From Alphaproteobacteria bacterium (GTDB lineage Bacteria > Pseudomonadota > Alphaproteobacteria > Rhodobacterales > Rhodobacteraceae): a stretch of DNA of 6,685 bases. The translations under genes were made by a program, and so were the position numbers. Under the pieces are notes generated by a model that was not told the DNA's origin, did not search any database, and saw nothing but the letters and a program-made list of their open reading frames with translations. This document shows, one piece after another, positions 1 through 5,298 of the stretch; within the stretch, counting starts at the first letter, position 1; each line of letters begins with the position of its first letter. Location: positions 1-6,685 of the forward strand of contig JAUHZL010000172.1 of NCBI GenBank assembly GCA_030425945.1. The letters are read 5' to 3'.

Positions 1-1026
1 CTGACCGAGCGCTGGAACCAGCTCCTGTTCGGGTTCTACCCGTCCGAGGCCTACTGGCGTCCGGTTCTCGCGCTGGTGCTGTTCGGCGTGGCGGTCATGC
101 CGGTCCTGTTCTCCGGCATCCCGCGCGTGTTCTACGCGCTGACCGCCGTCGCGCCCTTCATCTGCTACTGGCTGCTGTGGGGCGGCACGATCTGGGGGCC
201 GATCTTCGTGGCGCTCGGCTTCGTGCTGGGTTGGATCGCCTTCCGCATTGTCAGCAAGGCGGCAGGTTCGCTCGCCGGGACCATCGCGGCGATCCTCGTG
301 CCGGTGCTCTACTGGCTGTTCCTCGATGCCCCGATCACCGGGGCGCTGGGCGCGGCCATGCCGATCGGGCTGGAGTACATCCCCTCGAAGGACTTCGGCG
401 GCTTCATGCTGGCGTTCATCATCGGGATCACCGGCATCATCCTGTCGCTGCCGCTCGGCGTCCTGCTGGCCCTCGGGCGTCAGTCGGACCTGTTCATCAT
501 CAACAAGACCTCGGTGATCTTCATCGAGGTGATCCGGGGCGTTCCGCTGATCGTCTGGCTGTTCACCGCCTCGCTGCTGCTGAACTACTTCCTGCCGCCG
601 GGCACCAACTTCGACCTGATGCTGCGGGTCATCATCATGGTGACGCTCTTCGCGGCGGCCTACATGGCCGAGGTGATCCGGGGCGGTCTCGCCGCCCTGC
701 CGAAGGGCCAGTACGAGGGGGCGGACAGTCTCGGCCTCGACTACTGGCAGTCGATGCGGCTGATCATCCTGCCGCAGGCGCTGAAGATCTCCATTCCGGG
801 GATCGTGAACACCTTCATCGGGCTGTTCAAGGACACCACCCTGGTGGTCTTCATCGGCCTGCTCGACCCCATCGGCCTGTCCAACGCGATCCGCGCCACG
901 ACCGACTGGAACGGGGTCTACTGGGAACTCTTCATCTTCATCGGGCTGCTCTTCTTCATCTGCTGCTTCAGCATGTCCCGGTATTCGCAATTCCTCGAGC
1001 GCAAGCTGCGCACCGACCATCGCTAA
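1..1026 (+). CDS. bztC: Polar/acidic amino-acid ABC transporter permease, BztC/AapM-like (5' partial)
   Basis: This is an inner-membrane permease subunit of a HAAT/PAAT-family importer for glutamate, aspartate, glutamine or asparagine. The reading frame is open from base 1, so the true start lies upstream; 341 residues are visible, against roughly 430 in BztC-type proteins. Several hydrophobic spans are present. The first four (about residues 22-108 of the visible part) belong to the extra membrane region typical of the long AapM/BztC subunits. The conserved permease domain follows from about residue 130. It contains the EVIRGVPLIVWLF segment and the EAA coupling loop at residues 239-261 (EGADSLGLDYW...ILPQAL, bases 715-783), which docks on the ATPase. 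The gene ends TAA 12 bases before the ATPase gene, so the two are clearly one operon. The binding protein and the partner permease should lie upstream, outside the window. The family is secure; the exact substrate is inferred from similarity to Bzt/Aap systems. Confidence 0.93.
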   Translation: MTERWNQLLFGFYPSEAYWRPVLALVLFGVAVMPVLFSGIPRVFYALTAVAPFICYWLLWGGTIWGPIFVALGFVLGWIAFRIVSKAAGSLAGTIAAILVPVLYWLFLDAPITGALGAAMPIGLEYIPSKDFGGFMLAFIIGITGIILSLPLGVLLALGRQSDLFIINKTSVIFIEVIRGVPLIVWLFTASLLLNYFLPPGTNFDLMLRVIIMVTLFAAAYMAEVIRGGLAALPKGQYEGADSLGLDYWQSMRLIILPQALKISIPGIVNTFIGLFKDTTLVVFIGLLDPIGLSNAIRATTDWNGVYWELFIFIGLLFFICCFSMSRYSQFLERKLRTDHR

Positions 1027-1031
1027 GGAGG
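1025..1031 (+). promoter_or_regulatory. Ribosome binding site of bztD
   Basis: A full AAGGAGG Shine-Dalgarno overlaps the last two bases of the bztC stop codon and sits 7 bases before the ATG at 1039. It fixes the bztD start and suggests efficient translation of the ATPase relative to the permease. A later in-frame ATG at 1093 has only a weak GGAG placed 4 bases away. Confidence 0.85.
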
Positions 1032-1038
1032 CCGGACC

Positions 1039-1842
1039 ATGACCGATACGGCAAACGCAACCGCAGAGGCACGGGCCATCGACCGGAGCCAGATGAAGGT
1101 CTCGGACGAGGTCGCCATCGAGATCTCGGCGATGAACAAGTGGTACGGCACGTTCCACGTGCTGCGCGACATCAACCTGACCGTGTACCGGGGCGAGCGG
1201 ATCGTGATCTGCGGACCTTCGGGCTCGGGCAAGTCCACGCTGATCCGCTGCATTAACGCGCTGGAAGAGCACCAGGCGGGGCAGATCACCGTCGATGGCA
1301 CGCTTCTGTCGAACGACCTGAAGAACATCGACAAGATCCGGTCCGAAGTGGGCATGGTGTTCCAGCACTTCAACCTGTTCCCGCACCTGACCATTCTCGA
1401 GAACTGCACGCTGGCCCCGATCTGGGTGCGCAAGACGCCCAAGAAAGAGGCCGAGGAAACGGCGATGTACTTCCTCGAGAAGGTCAAGATCCCCGAGCAG
1501 GCCCACAAGTACCCGGGCCAGCTGTCGGGCGGTCAGCAGCAGCGTGTGGCCATCGCGCGCTCGCTGTGCATGCGGCCGCGCATCATGCTCTTCGACGAGC
1601 CGACCTCGGCGCTCGACCCCGAGATGATCAAGGAAGTGCTCGACACCATGATCCAGCTCGCGGAAGAGGGCATGACCATGCTCTGCGTGACCCACGAGAT
1701 GGGCTTCGCCCGCCAGGTGGCGAACCGGGTCATCTTCATGGACCAGGGCCAGATCGTCGAACAGAACGAGCCGGAAGAGTTCTTCCTCAACCCGAAGAGC
1801 GACCGGACCAAGCTGTTCCTCAGCCAGATCCTCGGCCACTGA
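1039..1842 (+). CDS. bztD: Amino-acid ABC transporter ATP-binding protein, BztD/AapP-like
   Basis: This is the cytoplasmic ATPase that drives the polar amino-acid importer whose permease lies just upstream. All nucleotide-binding motifs are intact in the 267 residues: Walker A GPSGSGKST (59-67), Q-loop Gln109 in MVFQHFNLFPH, signature LSGGQQQR (162-169), Walker B IMLFDEP (182-188, with Asp186 and catalytic Glu187), D-loop SALD (190-193) and switch His219 in VTHEMG. The FQHFNLFPH and VTHEMGFA strings are typical of GlnQ/HisP-type PAAT ATPases. About 25 residues precede the ABC core; the perfect ribosome binding site supports including them, and my recollection is that BztD proteins carry a similar leader. 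It is the last gene of its operon, followed by a terminator 22 bases after the stop. Function is near certain; the Bzt label is by resemblance. Confidence 0.96.
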   Translation: MTDTANATAEARAIDRSQMKVSDEVAIEISAMNKWYGTFHVLRDINLTVYRGERIVICGPSGSGKSTLIRCINALEEHQAGQITVDGTLLSNDLKNIDKIRSEVGMVFQHFNLFPHLTILENCTLAPIWVRKTPKKEAEETAMYFLEKVKIPEQAHKYPGQLSGGQQQRVAIARSLCMRPRIMLFDEPTSALDPEMIKEVLDTMIQLAEEGMTMLCVTHEMGFARQVANRVIFMDQGQIVEQNEPEEFFLNPKSDRTKLFLSQILGH

Positions 1843-1864
1843 GCGCGGGGCGACAGGATGTCGG

Positions 1865-1888
1865 AAAGGGGCCTTCGGGCCCCTTTTT
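1865..1888 (+). terminator. Rho-independent terminator of the bzt operon
   Basis: A perfect 9-bp stem, AAAGGGGCC (1865-1873) pairing with GGCCCCTTT (1878-1886), encloses a TTCG loop closed by C-G, the ultra-stable UUCG tetraloop. A run of five T (1884-1888) completes the classical form. It begins 22 bases after the bztD stop. The converging minus-strand gene ends only 2 bases past the T run. Read on the minus strand the same hairpin has a CGAA loop, but its T residues are all in the stem and are followed by CC, so termination in that direction should be weaker. Confidence 0.9.
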
Positions 1889-1890
1889 CG

Positions 1891-2379
1891 TCAGCGGGGC
1901 CGGTAGCCGCGCTTGAGATGCAGCCGCACGAGATCGGTGAAGAACCCGTAATGCACCTCGGCGGCCTCGGCCGCGTGGCGGTCGGCGGGCGGGGTGCTGC
2001 GCAGCCGGTCCATGGCCAGCCCGAGGTCGGCGGGCGGCGTCTCGCCCAGGGCGGCGGCAAGCAGCGCGCGGGTCCGGCTCCGCGCGGCGAGCAGATCGGC
2101 GACGTAGCCCCGCGCCTCTGTCACCGTGCCGCGCTCCAGCCGCCGGAGCAGGGCACAGGCATAGTCGCGGCAGGTCGCCGGGCGGTCCTCGTAGCAGCCG
2201 CAGGCCTTGTCCGCCCCGAGCTGGCGGCAGGGCTGCCGCATTCGCAGGCTGCCGTCCTCCTTGGTGAAGATCTCGACCCGGTCGCCCAGCCGGTCGCGCT
2301 CGGCCTCGGTGACGGGAACCCGGCTGAACACCGACCCGTCGCAACAGAGCGCGCAGGTCAGACACAGGTGCTCGGCCAT
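1891..2379 (-). CDS. YkgJ-family cysteine-cluster protein
   Basis: This 162-residue protein is likely cytoplasmic, with no signal peptide or membrane span. The N-terminal half carries nine cysteines: C6-x2-C9-x2-C12-C13, then C51, C60, C62, C70 and C75. The segment around 60-73 reads CGCYEDRPATCRDY, the YxxRPxxCRxY hallmark of the YkgJ/UPF0153 (CxxCxxCC) family. Family members are presumed to bind zinc or an iron-sulfur cluster, but no reaction is established. The C-terminal half (about 80-162) has no recognised motif and looks helical. The ATG at 2379 is supported by GAGGA 7 bases upstream. It is the last gene of the argB-led unit, 10 bases after the sixA stop, and it converges on the bzt terminator. 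The family is confident; the function is unknown. Confidence 0.86.
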   Translation of the reverse strand: MAEHLCLTCALCCDGSVFSRVPVTEAERDRLGDRVEIFTKEDGSLRMRQPCRQLGADKACGCYEDRPATCRDYACALLRRLERGTVTEARGYVADLLAARSRTRALLAAALGETPPADLGLAMDRLRSTPPADRHAAEAAEVHYGFFTDLVRLHLKRGYRPR

Positions 2380-2386
2380 GGGGGCG

Positions 2387-2391
2387 TCCTC
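2387..2391 (-). promoter_or_regulatory. Ribosome binding site of the YkgJ-family gene
   Basis: On the minus strand GAGGA overlaps the sixA TGA stop and sits 7 bases before the ATG at 2379. This allows terminating ribosomes to restart on the downstream gene, unlike the sixA junction, which has no such site. Confidence 0.65.
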
Positions 2392-2884
2392 AGGTCAGGT
2401 CATGCGGCGTGACGAAGGCCCGGACCACCCCGGTCCCCGGCGCGGCCTCTGCCCAGTCGGCGCAGGGCAGCTCCAGCACGAGGCAGGCGGCCGTGGGGAA
2501 CTGGGCGAAGCGCGGATGCTCCGGCGCGGACGCGGCCATCTCGGCGGCCAGCACCCCGATGCCGGGATTGTGGCCGATCACGAGCACGACGTCGCCGTGC
2601 CCGTCCGCGATCACCACGTCGAGGATCTGGCGCGGCGTCGCGTCGTAGAGCGCGGGTGTCAGGGTCAGCGGCGCGTCGAGGCCCAGCCCCTCCCACGTCT
2701 CGCGGGTCCGCCGCGCGTCCGAGACAAGCGCCCTGTCGGGAACGAGGCCCGCGCCGCGCAGCCATTTCCCGATGGCCTTTGCGCCGCGCTGGCCGCGCTT
2801 GTTGAGGGGCCGCGAATGGTCCGGCAGGTCCGGATTGGCCCAGCTGGACTTGGCATGGCGCAACAGGATCAGGGTCTTGGTCAT
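2390..2884 (-). CDS. sixA: SixA-type phosphohistidine phosphatase
   Basis: This is a small (164-residue) histidine-phosphatase-superfamily protein of the SixA branch. These remove phosphate from phosphohistidine in signalling proteins; in E. coli SixA acts on ArcB and on the nitrogen phosphotransferase system. Visible residues are the catalytic LRHAKSSW with His10 as the phospho-acceptor, DHSRPLNKRG (22-31), SDARRTRETW (55-64) with the second phosphate-binding Arg, and VIGHNPGI (102-109) with the second catalytic His105. The length suits the one-domain SixA group rather than longer phosphoglycerate mutases. The frame stays open upstream, but the core begins exactly at the ATG at 2884, so a longer form with a Pro/Arg-rich leader is unlikely. 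That ATG overlaps the upstream stop as ATGA and no Shine-Dalgarno precedes it, so translation is probably coupled. The local substrate is not shown; no histidine kinase or HPt gene lies in the window. Confidence 0.9.
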   Translation of the reverse strand: MTKTLILLRHAKSSWANPDLPDHSRPLNKRGQRGAKAIGKWLRGAGLVPDRALVSDARRTRETWEGLGLDAPLTLTPALYDATPRQILDVVIADGHGDVVLVIGHNPGIGVLAAEMAASAPEHPRFAQFPTAACLVLELPCADWAEAAPGTGVVRAFVTPHDLT

Positions 2885-3534
2885 GGGGAGGCCAGGAACG
2901 AGGACATGTGAAAGGCCGATTGCGCCGGGTCGCGCCCCGCGGCCGGGCCGAGCGGGCAGGCCCGCCGGACGAGACACCCGCCGTCCCGGCAGTCGCGGCC
3001 CGCGTCCGTGCGCAGATGGGCCTTGCAGGCCGGCACGTCATAGGGATGGGCGCCCATCGCCGCCACGGGGCAGGCGGTCAGGCAGGGCTTCGCGCAGGTC
3101 TCGCAGGGGCGCGGGCCGGTCGGCGGGCGGGGCAGGGCGTCTTTCAGCGCCAGCGCCCCGCGATAGCTGACCATCAGCCCGTGCCGGTCATGTACCAGCG
3201 GTCCCACGGGCGAGGGCCACGCTTGCCCGCTGTCGACCGCCCATCGCAGGAAGGGCCGGTAGGTCGGGCCGCCGAAGGGAAAGACCGCCTTGGCGCCCAG
3301 GTCGCAGGCCCAGCGGCCGATCACCCGGCGCGACCAGCGGTCGAGCGGATCGGGCAGGCCGTCCGCGAACTCGGGCTCGCCCGATACCGCCGTCCAGAAC
3401 CCCGGCGCGGGGCCCAGCAGCACCAGCGTCGCGGTGCCCGGGGGCATGTCCGGGTCGGTGCCGCCGGGCACGAGACCGAGAACCGCCAGGTGGCGTGTGG
3501 CGGCGTCGGCCTCGAGTCCCGGCAGGTCGGGCAC
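2881..3534 (-). CDS. QueG-like ferredoxin-type Fe-S protein, unknown function
   Basis: The 217-residue soluble protein has a cysteine-free stretch except C77 for its first 143 residues, then an Fe-S module: C144-x2-C147-x3-C151-x3-C155-P, followed by C170, C182, C187 and C193-P. Eight cysteines match the need of two [4Fe-4S] clusters. The order resembles the C-terminal half of epoxyqueuosine reductase QueG, including the sequence VSYRGALAL just before it, where QueG-like proteins place cofactor-contacting residues. At 217 residues it is far shorter than QueG (about 350 or more), and I see no clear cobalamin-binding core. It is therefore probably a relative rather than QueG itself. The start is a GTG at 3534, 3 bases after the argB stop, with no convincing Shine-Dalgarno, pointing to reinitiation. 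The next in-frame ATG (residue 30) would remove part of a plausible fold. An electron-transfer role is an inference. Confidence 0.82.
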   Translation of the reverse strand: MPDLPGLEADAATRHLAVLGLVPGGTDPDMPPGTATLVLLGPAPGFWTAVSGEPEFADGLPDPLDRWSRRVIGRWACDLGAKAVFPFGGPTYRPFLRWAVDSGQAWPSPVGPLVHDRHGLMVSYRGALALKDALPRPPTGPRPCETCAKPCLTACPVAAMGAHPYDVPACKAHLRTDAGRDCRDGGCLVRRACPLGPAAGRDPAQSAFHMSSFLASP

Positions 3535-3537
3535 CGC

Positions 3538-4404
3538 TCAGGTCTCGCGGATCATCGAGCCCGCGCCGTGATCGGTGAAGAGCTCCAGCAGACAGGCGTT
3601 CGGCACGGTGCCGTCGAGGATGACCACCGCCCGCACGCCGCCCTTGAGCGCGGCCAGCGCCGTCTCGGTCTTCGGGATCATGCCGCCCGCGATGATGCCC
3701 TTGTCGATCATCTCCAGCACTTGCGCGCGGGTCAGCTGGGTGACGACTTCGCCGCTGTCGTCCTTCACGCCTTTCACGTCGGTCAGCAGTAGCAGCCGGT
3801 CCGCCTTCAGCGCGGCGGCAATCGCCCCGGCGGCGGTGTCGCCGTTGACGTTGAAGGTCTCGCCGTTGCGGCCCACCCCGATCGGGGCGATCACCGGGAT
3901 GATCTCGGACGCGAAGAGCTGGCGCAGCAGCGAGGGATCGACCTCGACCGGCTCGCCCACGAAGCCAAGCTCGGGCTGGGCCGGGTCGCAGACCATCATG
4001 TTGGCGTCCTTGCCCGACAGCCCGACCGCGCGCCCGCCCTGCGAGTTGATCGCCTCGACGATGCGCTTGTTGACCCGGCCCGAGAGCACCATCTCGACCA
4101 CCTCGACGGTCGCGGCATCGGTCACGCGCTTGCCGCGCACGAATTCGGACTGGATGTTCAGCTTGGCCAGCATCTCGTTGATCATCGGGCCGCCGCCATG
4201 CACCACGACCGGGTTCAGGCCGACCTGGCGCATCAGGACGATGTCGCGGGCGAAGCTGTCCATCGCGACGTCGTCGCCCATCGCGTTGCCGCCGAACTTC
4301 ACCACCACGACCGCGTCGTCGTAGCGCTGGAGATAGGGCAGGGCCTGATTGAGCGTGCGCGCAGTGGCGATCCAGTCGCTGTCCATGATCGTCTGTCTTC
4401 TCAT
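3538..4404 (-). CDS. argB: Acetylglutamate kinase
   Basis: ArgB phosphorylates N-acetyl-L-glutamate with ATP, the second and usually controlling step of arginine synthesis, in the cytoplasm. Using the ATG at 4404 gives 288 residues. Motifs of the amino-acid-kinase fold are all present: VVKFGGNAMG with catalytic Lys36, HGGGP (69-73), GKRVTD (91-96), NVNGDTAAG (185-193) and GGMIPK with Lys245. Residues 8-29 form an N-terminal helix (IATARTLNQALPYLQRY), found in the hexameric arginine-inhibited class and absent from the E. coli type, so feedback inhibition by arginine is expected. The start at 4404 has GGAAAGG 9 bases upstream; an ATG at 4386, giving 282 residues, is the alternative. A longer open frame to 4539 runs into the promoter region and overlaps the divergent gene, so it was not used. 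It is the first gene of a four-gene unit. Confidence 0.97.
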   Translation of the reverse strand: MRRQTIMDSDWIATARTLNQALPYLQRYDDAVVVVKFGGNAMGDDVAMDSFARDIVLMRQVGLNPVVVHGGGPMINEMLAKLNIQSEFVRGKRVTDAATVEVVEMVLSGRVNKRIVEAINSQGGRAVGLSGKDANMMVCDPAQPELGFVGEPVEVDPSLLRQLFASEIIPVIAPIGVGRNGETFNVNGDTAAGAIAAALKADRLLLLTDVKGVKDDSGEVVTQLTRAQVLEMIDKGIIAGGMIPKTETALAALKGGVRAVVILDGTVPNACLLELFTDHGAGSMIRET

Positions 4405-4413
4405 CCTTCGTGG

Positions 4414-4420
4414 CCTTTCC
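4414..4420 (-). promoter_or_regulatory. Candidate ribosome binding site of argB
   Basis: On the minus strand GGAAAGG lies 9 bases before the ATG at 4404, favouring the 288-residue form. The competing ATG at 4386 has only a purine-rich AGAAGA at similar distance, so the choice is not absolute. Confidence 0.5.
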
Positions 4421-4434
4421 GGCAAGACGCGTCG

Positions 4435-4464
4435 ATCCTTACGGCAAGCCGCCCGGTCTGCCAA
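4435..4464 (-). promoter_or_regulatory. Candidate sigma-70-type promoter for argB
   Basis: On the minus strand TTGGCA (4459-4464, five of six matches to TTGACA) is followed after 18 bases by AAGGAT (4435-4440, three of six matches to TATAAT), ending about 30 bases before the argB ATG. Position and -35 quality are good, the -10 is poor, and in GC-rich alphaproteobacteria such matches are weak evidence. The 128-base region 4405-4532 between the divergent argB and dehydrogenase genes should hold promoters for both. I see no comparable candidate facing the dehydrogenase. Confidence 0.3.
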
Positions 4465-4486
4465 GCGGCGGGGGCTTGTGCGGGGG

Positions 4487-4502
4487 CCTGCGGAAGCGCA
4501 GG
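4487..4502. repeat. Short inverted repeat upstream of the dehydrogenase gene
   Basis: CCTGCG (4487-4492) and CGCAGG (4497-4502) form a perfect 6-bp stem around a 4-base GAAG loop, 30 bases before the dehydrogenase ATG. No T run follows, so it is not a terminator. It could be a small operator half-site pair or a 5'-leader hairpin, or chance in GC-rich DNA. Confidence 0.35.
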
Positions 4503-4520
4503 TATGAAGGACGGGGCGAC

Positions 4521-4526
4521 AAGGGG
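4521..4526 (+). promoter_or_regulatory. Ribosome binding site of the dehydrogenase gene
   Basis: AAGGGG lies 6 bases before the ATG at 4533 and selects this start over the upstream open frame, which has no comparable site, and over the internal ATG at 4560. Confidence 0.6.
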
Positions 4527-4532
4527 CCGACC

Positions 4533-5273
4533 ATGGCACGCAACAGGGACGAGAAGGTGATGCTGCTGACCGGCGCCAGCCGGGGTATCGGACACGCGAC
4601 GGTACAGCGGTTCAACCGCGAGGGCTGGCGGGTGCTGACCTGTTCCCGGCACCCCTTCCCGCAAGAATGCCCCTGGGGCGGCGGGGCCGAGAACCACATC
4701 CAGATCGATCTCGCCGATCCGAAGAACACGATGGAAGCGATCGAGGGCATCCGCGGCCTGCTCGACGGCAAGCTGCACGCGCTGGTCAACAATGCGGGCA
4801 TCTCGCCGAAAGGGCCGGACGGCGGGCGGCTGAACACGCTCGACACCGACCTGCGCACCTGGGGCCAGGTGTTTCACGTCAACTTCTTCGCCTCCATCGT
4901 CCTCGCCCGGGGGCTGAAGGCGGAACTGGCGGCGGCGCAGGGCTCGGTGGTCAACGTGACCTCCATTGCCGGGGCGCGGGTGCATCCTTTCGCGGGTGCG
5001 GCCTATGCCACGTCGAAGGCCGCCCTGGCCGCCCTGACGCGCGAGATGGCGCATGACTTCGGGCCGCTGGGCGTACGGGTGAACGCGATTGCGCCGGGCG
5101 AGATCGAAACCTCGATCCTGTCGCCGGGCACCGAGAAGATCGTCGAGCAACTGCCAATGCGCCGCCTTGGGCAACCCTCCGAGGTCGCCGCGGCGATCTA
5201 CTTCCTGTGCTCCGGCGAAAGCAGCTACATCTCTGGCACCGAGATCGAGATCAACGGCGCGCAGCACGTCTGA
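4533..5273 (+). CDS. SDR-family NAD(P)-dependent oxidoreductase, unknown substrate
   Basis: This is a 246-residue cytoplasmic classical short-chain dehydrogenase/reductase with one complete Rossmann domain. Visible elements are the cofactor loop TGASRGIG (13-20), Asp59 before an adenine-binding Leu60, NNAG (86-89), Asn117, Ser144 in NVTSIAG, and the catalytic pair Tyr158 and Lys162 in YATSK, then PGEIET (188-193) and a C-terminal SGTEIEINGAQHV. Arg17 in the glycine loop and Arg39 after the second strand indicate a preference for NADP(H). A segment HPFPQECPW (40-48) sits in the loop after the second strand, an uncommon feature that may mark a subfamily. FabG-like activity is possible, but neither fatty-acid genes nor other pathway genes are nearby. 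The start at 4533 has AAGGGG 6 bases upstream. It stands alone on the plus strand, divergent from argB and converging on yihA with a 25-base gap. Confidence 0.93.
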   Translation: MARNRDEKVMLLTGASRGIGHATVQRFNREGWRVLTCSRHPFPQECPWGGGAENHIQIDLADPKNTMEAIEGIRGLLDGKLHALVNNAGISPKGPDGGRLNTLDTDLRTWGQVFHVNFFASIVLARGLKAELAAAQGSVVNVTSIAGARVHPFAGAAYATSKAALAALTREMAHDFGPLGVRVNAIAPGEIETSILSPGTEKIVEQLPMRRLGQPSEVAAAIYFLCSGESSYISGTEIEINGAQHV

Positions 5274-5298
5274 CGGGAGGCGCGCGGCCCCGGGCGGT

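Noticed and set aside
177..1256. A 359-codon open frame on the plus strand in another frame over the permease and ATPase genes
   Set aside because: Its translation is low-complexity and rich in Arg, His, Gly and Pro, typical of an off-frame reading of GC-rich coding DNA. The overlapping frames contain complete ABC-transporter motifs.
2885..2977. N-terminal 31-residue extension of SixA, possibly a signal sequence
   Set aside because: It is Pro/Arg/Gly-rich, not a signal peptide, lies in the Fe-S coding region, and the phosphatase core begins at the ATG at 2884.
2908..3792. A 294-codon plus-strand open frame opposite the Fe-S gene and the end of argB
   Set aside because: The translation is Arg/Gly/Ala-rich with no motif, and the minus-strand frames hold conserved cysteine and kinase motifs. 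It is a shadow.
3575..4324. A 249-codon plus-strand open frame antisense to argB
   Set aside because: Ser/Thr/Pro-rich composition follows from reading argB backwards. It has no ribosome binding site or recognisable domain.
4476..4508. TTGTGC...TATGAA as a promoter for the dehydrogenase
   Set aside because: The spacing is about 21 bases, outside the usual 16-18, and both boxes are imperfect.
4401..5267. A 288-codon minus-strand open frame antisense to the dehydrogenase
   Set aside because: Arg/Gly/Gln-rich shadow; the plus strand carries the full short-chain dehydrogenase motif set.
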